Below are positions 1 to 9,981 of a stretch of 64,000 nt of DNA, in pieces (position 1 is the stretch's first letter; the number at the start of each line of letters is the position of its first letter). Under the pieces are notes generated by a model. It ran no database searches, was not told where the DNA came from, and saw only the letters and a list, made by a program, of their open reading frames with translations. Source of the stretch: Eublepharis macularius (taxonomy: Eukaryota; Chordata; Lepidosauria; Squamata; Eublepharidae); contig NC_072799.1 in the NCBI RefSeq assembly GCF_028583425.1, positions 85,546,217-85,610,216 on the forward strand, read 5' to 3'. A program made the position numbers and the translations under genes.

Positions 1-400
1 GGGTAGGGGCCACCACAGAGAAAGCCCATGTATGGGCTGCTGTCTATTTTGTCGATGTGCAGGTGGCTCCTGCAGAAGCTCCTGTTCGGAAGAGCGAAGC
101 TGCCATGGAGGAGCATAGGGAGGGAGGTGGTCCCGTAGATATGCCAGACCAAGACTATGAAGAGCTTTGTAAGTGAACCGATACCTTGAACTGAGCACGG
201 CAACTGATGGGTAGCCAGTGGAACGACTGCAGGATGGGAGTGATGTTCATGCTCCTGCTGCTCCTGATAACAGTCAAGCCACAGCATTTTGCACCCGTTG
301 GAGTCTCCTGCTTAGGTTACACGGGTGACCTATGTATAGGTGCATTACAATAGTCAAGTCTTGATGTTACCATAGCATGGATCCAGGCGGCCAGGTCAGC
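1..400. mobile_element. degraded LINE-type repeat, copy 1
   Basis: Bases about 60-165 are clearly related to 3905-4000: both carry GAGCGAAGCTG, a GGAGG run, a GGT-GCCCC/GTCCC segment and ATATGCCAGACCAAG or its variant. It is an interspersed repeat, probably the 3' region of an L2/CR1-type LINE. No reading frame survives. Confidence 0.4.
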
Positions 401-424
401 CATGCCGAGGTAAGAAGCCATTTT

Positions 425-657
425 CCAGGTGGTGGTTTATTACTGTGGTGGTGGAGAGTGCCCTCAAGTCATAGCTGATTTATGGTGACACACACCCCCG
501 GTGGGGTTTTCATGGCAAGAGCCTAACAGCGGTGGTTTGCCATCACCTGCCTCTGCAACCCTGGTCTTCTTTGGAGGTCTTCCATCCAACTACTAACCAA
601 GGTTGACCCTGCTTAGCTTCTGAGATCTGTCGAGATCAGGCTCATCTGTTACTACTC
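425..657 (-). mobile_element. 5S-rRNA-derived SINE (minus strand)
   Basis: On the minus strand the head reads like the internal promoter half of 5S rRNA (GATCTCAGAAGCTAAGCAGG, then GGATGGAAGACCTCC). It is followed by the shared body GCAGAGGCAGG..CAAACCACC and the tail GACTTGAGGGCACTCTCCACCACCA. The same body recurs at about 20.96, 54.70 and 55.10 kb. It is a retroposon, not a functional 5S gene: the 5' third of 5S is missing. Confidence 0.8.
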
Positions 658-716
658 CCCTTATATTAAGATTATGGCCTGTATATGTTCTTTGTTGACT
701 GTCTATCTATCTATGT

Positions 717-770
717 TTTGTCTTTTCACCTATTTTTATGTATTTATGTAAAAATAGGTGAAAAGACAAA
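717..770. repeat. perfect 22-bp inverted repeat (hairpin)
   Basis: Arms 717-738 and 749-770 are exact reverse complements around a 10-base loop (TGTATTTATG). No flanking element was recognised. Confidence 0.9.
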
Positions 771-1705
771 GCAGGAAACTCGTTTTTGCTACCGCAGCCA
801 TGGCTACCCTTCTGGAATTCTCATAGCTGCAGAGAAATAGGTCATCATTTTGCTTACTACAAAAATTTGATCATTTCAAAGGATAAAAAGTATATTTGAG
901 TGTGTAATGATGGAATGATAAAAGAACACCAGTTTTCCTTACGGCCTGATTGGCAGGATGGGAAGGGTCACCGTATCCCAGTTATTCAATATTATGATTT
1001 GAATACTAGGTCAGTGCATTGGATAAGCTGATGGGAAGAAGTAACCACTGTTTTCTGTATGCGGCACCCACCCACCCCCCAAAAAGTTACAGGCTACAAA
1101 AAGGCACTGTCTTCCACCTGTCTTCCTTCCAGGCAAGGCCTCCCCACCCCTCATTAGTTGATAACTTCGAGCTGATTTCAACATCTTGAATAAATTTAAA
1201 AGTATGTTGAAGACTCAGGAGTTTCTTTAAACCACTATCAAGCCATGTATTCTGAATATCATTCGTTTGGGATAGAGGCTTCCTGCCAATTAATGTTTTA
1301 TAAATGTCTGTGAAATCATCCCCTTTTTTCTGGCACATTCATTCCTCTCACTAGCTAATGTTTTCAGAGTGCCTGGCAACTGAGTCCTAAACATTTGCCA
1401 TGACAAATCTGCTCGCGCAGGCAGAGTAAAGTTTCTCTGTTGCTGGCACATAATCTGACAGTTTATGACAATATGGCCTTGCAAGGTTAGGTGCGCCGCT
1501 AAGCAGCTTTTTCCTGGCACAGCAACTCTGGCTCTTGATCAGTTCCAAGGCTACATTTTCATGTAGGTGCAGTCCGATTTTGTGGGTCGTCATGTGGGTA
1601 TGCTGTGCCCGTTCCCACATTACAAAACCGCATGAGTCTATATATAGAAAGGTGGGGTCAAGTACGCACAAGCCTTTGGAAATGCTCACATAACACTTTA
1701 GTAGA
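771..1705. other. no recognisable feature
   Basis: Moderately AT-rich DNA. Short open frames on both strands lack coding character or known motifs, and no repeat family was identified by eye. Confidence 0.5.
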
Positions 1706-1913
1706 AAAGAGTCCAGTAGCACCTTTAAGACTAACCAACTTATTTGTAGCATAAGCTTTTGAGAATCACAGCTCTCTTCATTAGATGCACCTGACTAAGA
1801 GAGCCGTGGTTCTCGAAAGCTTATGCTACAAATAAGTTGGTTAGTCTTAAAGGTCCTACTGGACTCTTTTCTATTTTGCTACTACAGAATAACACGGCTA
1901 ACTCCTCTGGATC
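1706..1913. mobile_element. PLE tail palindrome (hammerhead-b type)
   Basis: Two copies of one PLE 3' tail face each other. The left half is inverted (AGAGTCCAGTAGCACC...) and the right half is direct (...GGTCCTACTGGACTCTTT). At the centre is a hammerhead-like CTGACTAAGAGAGC..GTTCTCGAAAGC, with the core changed to CUGACUA. Flanks TTTAGTAG(A) on both sides suggest a target duplication of about 8-9 bp. Confidence 0.75.
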
Positions 1914-2140
1914 TAAAACTGTTTAGTAGAATGTTAGGGTGTGCAATTTTGTTTTTACTTACTTCATTTTGGCCACTACTATTCCTGCACACTACTGCAG
2001 GCAAGAAGAGAAAAACTTTGAGTTGGCTGATTCCAGTATTCTCCTAGCACAGCTGCCATCAGGGCCCCACTGTGTCGTTGAGGAATTTCCAAACTAGTCC
2101 TTACCAGGACTAGTGCTTTCTGGAAGCCACAATCTATTTT

Positions 2141-2385
2141 GTCTCCAACATAACAATAACAACAACAACATTTGATTTATATACCCCTCCAGGACAACTG
2201 AAGAGTGGTTTACAAAGTGTGTTGTTAATATCCTCACAACAATCACCCTGTGAGGTGAGTAGGGCTGTGAGAGCTCTAAAAGAGCTGTGACTGACCCAAT
2301 GTCTCCCAGCTGGCTTCATGCGGAGGAGTGGGGAATCAAACCCAGTTCTCCAGATTAGAGTCCTGCTGCCAAACTGTCATAGTTC
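2141..2385 (-). mobile_element. tRNA-derived SINE (type 1, minus strand)
   Basis: Reverse copy of the commonest SINE in this window. The (TTG)n tail appears as ACAACAACAAC at the left, then TTTATATACC..GGACAACT and AACCACTCTTCAG. The tRNA-like head has a B-box-like GGTTTGATTCC (here as GGAATCAAACCC). It has decayed by point changes. Confidence 0.8.
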
Positions 2386-3400
2386 CTGAAAATTGTTATT
2401 CATACAGATAATTTGTCCTTGAGACTGTTAATTTGGCCTAGAAAATCTACCTTGAGAGGACTACAATTGAGACCAGATTCCACACACACACACACCCCAT
2501 CTGATTTTTAAACAGTTAAGAGACAAGTTTCAAGGCAATGGGAGCCTGCCTTTCAGGCCATGTAGTATTTAGAAGGCCTGGTACAATAGCCTTGGTAAAG
2601 CTGACCAAGTCTGACTTGGATCCGTGTCCAGATCACAAGACCTTCTGCGATTGACTTTGCTGCCTCAGATTCGATCGTGGAGGAAAGGATATTGATATCA
2701 AGTTGCTGATGTAATAAAGAGTCTTGCAGTGAAATCTTAAGCGGAGTTACTCCAGTCTAAGTCTATTGAAAATTCACTGTTGGTCTTGAAGGTGCTGAAA
2801 GTTTGTAACCGCTTTGTGTGTACCTTTAGAACACACTTTCAGTGTTTGCCCTTTGCCAGGTTACTCCTGTCAAATATTCCCAACAATGCCAGGCATTTTA
2901 CTTAAGAACTTCTCCAAAGTGTGGAATGAAAGGCAGCATAAAGGATTCTTCACCAGCCAACATCACGCCAAGCCAATGTTGTCTTTTGACATCTTGTTTA
3001 ACGAGCACCAGTCTTCAGTTTGTGAAGAAGACCCATGCTTTCTGAGCAAACACACAACTGAATGGAGGATACAAGCTCCTGGGTTTTTAAAAAATAGAGG
3101 AATAGGGAAGCTGTGTTTGTTTTTCCTAGCAAACTTCTCCTTGTCTTTGCCTTTTGTTATAATTCACAGAGGATCCTGGAACAGATCCCTAACAAAGAGG
3201 AGAATCTTGCTTTTTTAAAAAAAAATCCCAAACCTTACCCTACAGCGGTCGTTTATTTTCTATGCTAGAGAAAAATTACCTTCCAGGTAGTTACCCTGAG
3301 GCTGGCAGAGGGGGGGACCTTACTCGTATTCCAAAGACTGCTAAGGCTTGGGGGGGGGACAGCATTTTACCCATGTCACCAGCCTCGTGCTAACTTATCT
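2386..3400. other. no recognisable feature
   Basis: Contains a short (CA)n run near 2482 and two G-runs near 3309 and 3350. The 134-codon open frame at 2814-3218 has no known motif and is probably chance. Confidence 0.5.
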
Positions 3401-4030
3401 TATTTATGTCATCTATAGTCCGCCTTTCTCATTGAGGCTCAAGGTGGATTACACAGTGCAAGATTAGTACAGTCAGTATCAAGGACATTTCAATAAACAA
3501 TGCCATAGGGTAAATAAATGCAAGTTTACAAAGACATAGCATTAGCAAGAATCCAATACAGAGTTGGAGAAATGCTGTAACAGAGCATAAGCAATTCTAG
3601 GACTAACATTAGACAACATACAACTACCCAGTAGCATCATACTTGAAACACAGGTAGCACATAGGAACACATACTTAAAGCAATTGGTAAAACGCAAGGC
3701 AACATAGTGGTAAAGTTTATGGTCCCCAACACATTAGTGAAGCATCTGAGACCCCCTTCCCTACAATACAGTCCTCCTAGATGAATACTTCTATTTTGCA
3801 TCGTTTACAGAAAGCCAGGACAGTGGGGGCTCTCCTGACCTCCTCAGGCAGGCCGTTCCACAGAGAATGTTAGTGTATGGACTGTTGTTGATTTCGCCCA
3901 TGTGCAGGGTGGCACTTGCATGAGACCCTGTTCAGATGAGCGAAGCTGCTGTGGAGGAAGGAAGGTGGCCCCATAGGTATGCTGGACCAAGGCTGTGAAG
4001 TTAGCCCAATAAAGTCCACCAGCTAAGGTT
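3400..4030. mobile_element. degraded LINE-type repeat, copy 2
   Basis: Starts with the common CCGCCTTTCTCATTGAGGCT..GGTGGATTACA motif and later matches the repeat at the window start (see 1-400). No open reading frame of LINE type is left. Confidence 0.4.
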
Positions 4031-4636
4031 TGTAGAACCAGGATCAAAATGTACTCTCTCTGAAAATCCCATGGTGCATACAGCCATATGCTGCCAGCTG
4101 TGAGCCAAGATGCCTTCTAGTGAGCACTCACCACCAGCACCAGGATAAGCTGTCTTTTGTCCCATGCCACAAACAGGATGATCCTCGACCAGTCAGTCTC
4201 CCTCAGGGGCAAAAGGCTGCTCTGAACCACTTGGAAAAGTTATTAAACCCCGTTTATCTCTGCCAAAGCATGGAAGGGGATGGGGGGGAGGGCTGGATAG
4301 GTACAAAGTCTGTGTATTTGCTGAAACACACATGTTGTTGCTTGTGCTGCATTTCAGCTGAGCTAGTCAGTGGCTATCTTACCATCTCCTAGAAAGATGC
4401 CACAGAGGTGGTGGGTTGCTAGCTGATTGCTAATACCATCTGGAGGAAATTCAAAGACATGCTGATAAGCAGCTACAGATGTTTAGACTCTGCTTGCTTC
4501 CTTCTTGTGTTTTTTTGCACCTAGGGAGAGCTCTAGCGCAGCAAGCAACTTGCTAATAAAAACCTCCAAAAATTCCTAGGTGTGGGTGCCCCCTAGTGGA
4601 AAACATTAGAAGGCAAACCATCCATGACAATCTCTC

Positions 4637-5301
4637 AGAGCGGAACTACAAGTGACAAAAGGCACAGGTTGTGTCAGAACTGTGGCTAGATAATGTCCTT
4701 ACTCCAGACTACCCTCTGCAATCAGACAACAGTCCATTGTTTCCAAAAGGCTTTTACTGGATAAAAAGTTCATTATAGTCCACTAGCCTGAATGCAATAT
4801 TCAGGATGGTACATATGCATTGTTACCAATGACTAGCAAAGCATGAGGTACAAAGTAACAGATCACAGTAGGCCCAACCTCCCCCCATAGTTCTCAAAAC
4901 AACCCCTTTGAAGTCAGGATAGCGAAAGTTCCCAAGGCCGTTCTTGGTGGAACGTCGGTAGCCAAAACAATCCTCTTCTGTGAGATAGCTGCCTGGGAAC
5001 CTTGGCACCTGTGGAGAAAGCACTTAAACACTGAAAGGATTAAAAATGGAGTCGGTTAAGCGAAGCAGTACAATACAGTATTCTGAACCTGACAGGTTGG
5101 ACACTTGTCAGCTTCCCTCAAGTTTTGATGGGAAATGTAGGCATCCTAGTCTTGCAGCTTGGCTCTCTGACCGTTGTCCAATGGACTTTTCAACTGTCAC
5201 TTGTCCAACATTCCGCCAAGCTGGACTACATTTCCCATCAAAACTTGAGGGAAGCTGGCAAGTGTCCCACCTGTGCCTTTTGTCACTTGTAGTTCCGCTC
5301 T
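4637..5301. mobile_element. palindromic MITE, split by a solo LTR
   Basis: Terminal inverted arms begin AGAGCGGAACTACAAGTGAC at 4637 and end as its reverse complement at 5301. A further inverted segment (CCCTCAAGTTTTGATGGGAA and its complement) lies inside. The left arm is interrupted by the solo LTR at 4672-5094. No transposase is present. The superfamily is uncertain; no clear target duplication was seen. Confidence 0.75.
4672..5094 (-). mobile_element. solo LTR (same family as the LTRs at 8-12.5 kb)
   Basis: A 423-bp unit bounded by TGTCAG...CTGACA and a perfect 5-bp target duplication GGTTG (4667-4671 and 5095-5099). Reverse-complemented it aligns along its length with 8054-8473. It is a solo LTR left by recombination, inserted into an older MITE. 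Confidence 0.9.
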
Positions 5302-5439
5302 CAGTTTTATGACTGTTTGAAAAGAGAGTTGAGTCTCTGGGCTGCATTACTGAGGCTGTGGAGATGTGTGCCCGGCTCTCCCAATTTTTTAGAAAAATCT
5401 TAAACCACTGGAGTGAATAGTGGCAGAAGGAATTTTATC

Positions 5440-5572
5440 CTCTTCTGGGCATGGAGCAGGGGTCATGGGGTGTGTGGTGGGGAGATAGTTGTGACTGTAC
5501 TGCATTGTGCAGCGGGTTGGACTAGATGACCCTGAACGTCTCTTCCAACCCTGTGATTCTATGAATTTAAAT
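5440..5572 (+). mobile_element. CR1-type LINE 3' end
   Basis: Ends with the typical GGTTGGACTAGATGACCCT..CTTCCAACCCTGTGATTCTA of amniote CR1. It is related to 51.95-52.09 kb, including GGGCATGGAGCAGGGGTCA. No coding part remains. Confidence 0.8.
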
Positions 5573-5905
5573 CAGGACTCTGACTGGAAAAACTAATTCC
5601 CACTGCTTTGCTCATATGCTGAGGCCTCCACTGCACTCCACTCAGCAGCTAATTCAAGGTAAAAATGGAAACATCTGAAGGTATGATCATATCTCCCATG
5701 TTTTATATATCTTAGCAACTTTTTAATGACTTTTTAATGACCACAATAAGCCATTATTTCCAGTATTCATATACCAAATGTCTGAACCTGTGGTTCCTCT
5801 CGTACTGAGCAGTATTCACATAGGAGGGAATAGGTTAACCATGGGCTGGTTTCACAAGCATGGTCATTGAGTGATACTGTGCATGTGCAAGTGAACCCTC
5901 ACAAC

Positions 5906-6739
5906 TAGAGACAGGCACGAACAGCAATACGAACAAAAAAAAGTCACAAACAGCTCGATCTGCTGTTCGCGAACAACCTGTTCATGAAGCCCCTTTCTAA
6001 ACAAACAGGTGGTCGTTGCAAGCCTCATTTGTTGCTGTTCAGCAAGCCAGACGGTCTGGCACCTGCAATTAATTCCCTTGGCAACTTAGGCAGGGACTGC
6101 CTGAACTCTGTCTGAACCCTTGCTGTTGCCCTGGAAACCGCAATCTAAGCCCAATTTAGCTTGATAGGCAGGTCTTCCTTTCAAGTGTGGAGCTCCAAAT
6201 TTGTTACAAGGGAGCAAAGACCAGGGGGGAGGGGGGCTCCCAGCTCTGGCTTTGGAGAGGGAGAGACAGCTGCTGTTGGCATTTTGATAGAGTACACTGG
6301 AGCTTGAATTTTCTTTGTGTGTGGTAGGATAGGGATCTACCCCTTCAAGTTCCAGGGCTGCTGCCAGGCTCTGGGCCAAGCTATGATTTATTACTGGTAC
6401 CTTTCCTGCTGCCTGCTCAGGTAGGGCTTCTGGGAGTGGTGCAGTAGGGATCTATCCACCCTCAGGTTCCAGGGCTGCTGCCAGGCTCTAGGGCCAAGCT
6501 ATTATTTATTATTGGTACATTTCCTGCTGCCTGCTCAGGTCAGGTTTCTGGGAGTGGTGCAGTAGGGATCTTGACCTGGATGATGGCTGGAGGAGAGCCT
6601 GCTGGCCCCCACGAACAGCCAACTATGAACACGTTCGTAAACAGGGCCATGTTCGTGGTTGTTCATGTGTCCCTGTTTGTGGATGGCAAGAAACAACGAA
6701 CATCATGTTCATTTTTTTTTCTGTTTGTGCCCATCTCTA
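5906..6739. mobile_element. hAT-like non-autonomous DNA element (TAGAGATGGGC family)
   Basis: Bounded by TAGAGACAGGCACGAAC and GTTTGTGCCCATCTCTA and flanked by a perfect 8-bp duplication CTCACAAC (5898-5905 and 6740-6747), the hAT signature. It is rich in GAAC/GTTC words. Near the right side a segment of about 110-120 bp (CTGCTGCCAGGCTCT..GGGAGTGGTGCAGTAGGGATC) is tandemly repeated at about 6355-6575. No transposase. Confidence 0.85.
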
Positions 6740-6983
6740 CTCACAACTCAAGAACCAAAGCCAGAAGGGTCATGGCACCATCCAAGCACAATGCTTTCTT
6801 TCACACATCACTATGCAGAGGAACAAAAATGAGCAGAAATCCATTTATTAACACTTAACCATTGAACCATTGATAACTGCCACGAACTTGTCTGGTTCAT
6901 GAATCAGTTCATTTGGTTCATTGGTTCATCACTTCCAGGGCTGCAGAAAGTCCACCCCCTGCCATTGCCTAGGTAACAGATTG

Positions 6984-7239
6984 AGAGCCAGTTTGGTGTA
7001 GAGGTTAAGAGCGTGGGACTCTAATCTGGAGAGCTGGGTTTGATTCCCCACTCCTCCACTTGAAGCCAACTGGGTAACCTTGGGCTAGTCATGGCTCTCT
7101 GGAGCTCTCTCAGCCCCAACCCACCTCAGAGGGTGTCTGTTGTTGTGGGGATAATAACAACATACTTTGTAAACCGCTCTGAGGGGGCATTAAGTTGTCC
7201 TGAAGGGCAGTATATAAATCAAATGTTATTATTATTATA
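6984..7239 (+). mobile_element. tRNA-derived SINE (type 1)
   Basis: Near-complete copy. Head GCCAGTTTGGTGTAGAGGTT (A-box region), B-box-like GGGTTTGATTCCCC, body GTAAACCGCTCTGAG, end TTAAGTTGTCCTGAAGGGC, TATATAAATC and a (TTA)n tail. Confidence 0.9.
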
Positions 7240-7424
7240 ACATGCTGATGTGATGAGGAAGATGAGGGAAGGGTGTATTTTTTCCCCTTCACACTATCAC
7301 AGCAGGTTGTGGTTCAGTGCCTATGCATTAGGTTATTGTGGAGGGACCAGCAATGTTAGGCACATGCCTTGTTTTGAAGGAGGAAAAAAGGGTCTTAAGT
7401 TGAGGTCTTTAACATCACCTACTC

Positions 7425-7512
7425 CCTGGTCCTTTTAACTGAAGATGCCAGAAGTTGAATCTGGGACTTTCTGCATACAAAGCAGCTTCTATTCCACTGA
7501 TCCATGCTCTGT
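7425..7512 (-). mobile_element. tRNA-derived SINE (type 2) fragment
   Basis: The minus strand carries a degraded tRNA-like head with the B-box-like AGATTCAACTTC and the shared CAGTTAAAAGGACC, as at 51.8 kb. Short fragment. Confidence 0.6.
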
Positions 7513-8053
7513 ATCAACTCTGTCTCTCTGTGTGTACATCTATCTCTCTATCAACTGTATTCACAGCAGTTTAAAGCACCACTTTTCTCAGCCCCAATGA
7601 GGAACAAACTTCCACATATTTTTAGAGTTCACGAAACATGAAACATGAACCGCCATAAACTTGCCCATCCCCCCCCCCCGTTGCCTAGGTAACAGATGGA
7701 TTGGCGCCAGCCTATCTGGAGTGATGAACCAAAAAACAAACCATACGAACTGCTCTAAAAATCATAGCAGTTCGTTGCAGTTCATCAGAAATGAGCTCCA
7801 ACGAACCGCTGGTTCGTGAACCAAAAGCCGGCCCAGTTCATGACAAACTTTGGTTCATGCCCATCTCTAGTTGTCACCTTTTGTTCACAAAAATACTAGC
7901 ATTTCTACCAGAGTGCCTACAGGTATATGCCGATTATCTTTCCTCTCCAGAATTAATTTTTGTAAACAAAAAAATATAAAGGCAACACGCCACTGGGACA
8001 TGCAGCAGAACCAGTGAGACAGTACTTTTATTTTATTTACTTCATTTGCACTC

Positions 8054-8473
8054 TGTCAGGTCTGACTATGTTCCTTATGTGATCTAACCAAAGAGACTCC
8101 ATTTTAATCCTGTCAGTGTTTTAAGTTCTTCTTTTGCAGGTGACAAGCAGTCCAGTAACAGTTATCTCAAAAAAGAGGAATGTTATGACTATAACCTTTC
8201 CAGCCTTGGGAAAGTTTCACTCTCTCAGCTTCAAGCCGTTTGTTTTGAGAACTGTGGGGGGAGGATGGGACTTGCTGGGCTATGCTATTCTGTATCTTAA
8301 CCTTTGCCTGTCATTCGTAACAATACTCGTGTACCAGCCAAGATATTGCATTTTGGTTAGTGGACTATAATGGTTGTTTATATTCAGTAAAATCTTTTGG
8401 AACCAATGGACTCATGTCTAATTGCAAGAGATAGGCTGGATTGCAACTTTCAGTAAGCCACAGTCTGACATTT
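8054..8473 (+). mobile_element. 5' LTR of LTR-bounded composite element
   Basis: A 420-bp LTR beginning TGTCAGG and ending CTGACA. The preceding 5 bases, CACTC (8049-8053), are repeated exactly after the right LTR (12555-12559). By eye it differs from the right LTR at about a dozen sites over about 355 shared bases (about 97% identity). Confidence 0.92.
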
Positions 8474-8970
8474 TGTTACGAATCACATCTGTTCCAATGC
8501 CTAAACTGGGGCAGACAGATACCAAGGCCGTGTCCAACAGGGACCCTTTATTTGATCCTTATACCTCCCCTGGTTCAGAAGGACTGGAACCTCCACGACC
8601 CGTTCAGGGAGGAACGGAGTCCAGGCGTACTGCACTGTATACCCTCGCACCTGATAGAGCTGAAACTAGGCCCAGGGCAGCAGCAGAACCTCTGATATCC
8701 CTGCCTACGCCGAGGCAGTGGGGTTCGAGGCCGAGAGACACGAGGGAAAGGAGAGCGAGTGCGGTATTTACTAAGTCGCAAATGGACGGGAAACGAAGTG
8801 TCGGCTCGATAGCAGAGCATTCAAGTAGCCAACCGTGGTATCACTGGAATCGAGAAGCCGACCAATTAGAGTGGGACCGAAGAGGTTCGGAAAGTACCCA
8901 GGTGTGGGAAACCTCCCGTCGCGACGTGATGAGTTGGGACTACGCGGAAGTTACCCCGTGGACGGGGTAA
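8474..8970 (+). mobile_element. leader / first open frame of the LTR element
   Basis: GC- and CpG-rich sequence after the 5' LTR, unlike its AT-rich surroundings. An open frame running from inside the LTR (8422) to the stop at 8968-8970 has Arg/Glu/Ser-rich, low-complexity composition and no recognised motif. I do not see a clear primer-binding site: the bases right after the LTR are TTTTGTTACG. It may be 5' UTR/leader rather than a gene. Confidence 0.4.
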
Positions 8971-9021
8971 CGCGAGCCGACTGAACAAAGTTAGGTACAA
9001 TTACAGAGCCGAACTTTAGCG

Positions 9022-9927
9022 GTGGATGCTGGAATTTCGGCGGTAACTGGATTAGCAAAAGGAATACTGGTGGGGATATCGGAAGAAGAACAAGGTAACG
9101 GGGCCCAGGGCATGGGAGAAATTCGGCCATGGCCTCGGGCGACGGCTTCCTATGCAGAATATATGGAAACTACCCAAGTTCCCAATGAACCTCCTCAGGG
9201 GTATTCTGAAACGGTGGGTGCCACGGCGGCCCCAGGACGTGTACAAATGTTAGAGGAGAGACTTTGTAGTATGGAGGAGAGCTTAGCACATGCTGTTCAC
9301 CTGCTCTCCGTACTCATTGTCGGAGGATCAGAAGAAGGCCCCTCACAGGGAGAGGGCGCCCGCAGCCGAGTTGTCGGCCAAGGTCTGGCGGCCCTGCAGG
9401 CTATTGTCCTGGGACCACGTACCATCCCGAGAGAGCAACCGCTCTTACTAATAGACGATCTGCAACAACCGGTGCAGCCACCGGAACAACCTCAGGGGCC
9501 AGCAGATGAGAGACCGGAGGAACTACCCCCTGATGCGCCGGGAGGGCCTCCGGGAGGGGAGGAAGAGGCACCGCAGGAGCAGCCACAAGAACAACCGCAG
9601 GAGCAGCCACAAGAACAGCCACAAGAACAGCCGCAGGAGCTCCCGGTCCTCCCAGGAGAACCACCACTACAGCCGCAGGAGGAGGCTCCGGTACTCCCAC
9701 CGCTGCCACTGCCGCCTCAAGGGCAGCCACTTCTCCCACGACTTCCAGCGCCTAGGCTACCTCTACCGCTAAGACCGAGAGGTCCACCTCCGCAAGGCCC
9801 TCCGGTTCCGCGAGCGCAGAGACCACAACTGAGGCCGCAAGGTCTTCCAATACCGAGACCCCAAGGGATTCTGCAGCCGAGGCCCCAGTACCCGCCGATA
9901 CAACTGCCCCCGCGTCGACCTGACTAA
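9022..9927 (+). CDS. proline/glutamine-rich ORF of the LTR element (gag-like?)
   Basis: Up to 301 residues. The open frame starts after a stop at 8992-8994; the listed first codon is GTG, so the real start is uncertain. The N-terminal third has a short helical, coiled-coil-like stretch (MLEERLCSMEESLAHAVHLL). The middle is acidic and proline-rich with a tandem PQEQ repeat of about six units (about 9570-9640). The C-terminus is rich in Pro and Arg (PLRPRGPPPQ, PRAQRPQLRPQG), as in some nucleic-acid-binding gag tails. There is no zinc knuckle, protease or reverse transcriptase. Its place between a 5' LTR and a polymerase-type ORF suggests a structural (gag-like) product. That is inference from position and composition only; a low-complexity non-protein reading remains possible. 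Confidence 0.45.
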   Translation: MDAGISAVTGLAKGILVGISEEEQGNGAQGMGEIRPWPRATASYAEYMETTQVPNEPPQGYSETVGATAAPGRVQMLEERLCSMEESLAHAVHLLSVLIVGGSEEGPSQGEGARSRVVGQGLAALQAIVLGPRTIPREQPLLLIDDLQQPVQPPEQPQGPADERPEELPPDAPGGPPGGEEEAPQEQPQEQPQEQPQEQPQEQPQELPVLPGEPPLQPQEEAPVLPPLPLPPQGQPLLPRLPAPRLPLPLRPRGPPPQGPPVPRAQRPQLRPQGLPIPRPQGILQPRPQYPPIQLPPRRPD

Positions 9928-9981
9928 GTGTTCTATAGACTTAATCAATTCTGTGGTGTCCTTAACATAAGTTGATGTTGA

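Larger units (their letters stand above)
6872..7869. mobile_element. second TAGAGATGGGC-family element, left end lost, with SINE insertions
   Basis: GTTCATGAATCAGTTCATTT at the left and GTTCATGCCCATCTCTA at the right match the family seen at 57102-57470. It is interrupted by the SINEs at 6984-7239 and 7425-7512. The left terminus is not recognisable. Confidence 0.6.

Noticed and set aside
6984..7080. tRNA genes at SINE heads
   Set aside because: A- and B-box-like motifs are present but no cloverleaf with paired acceptor stem could be drawn, and the sequence continues into the SINE body.
9570..9640. CRISPR-like or spacer array
   Set aside because: It is a short in-frame PQEQ coding repeat without unique spacers, in a vertebrate genome.
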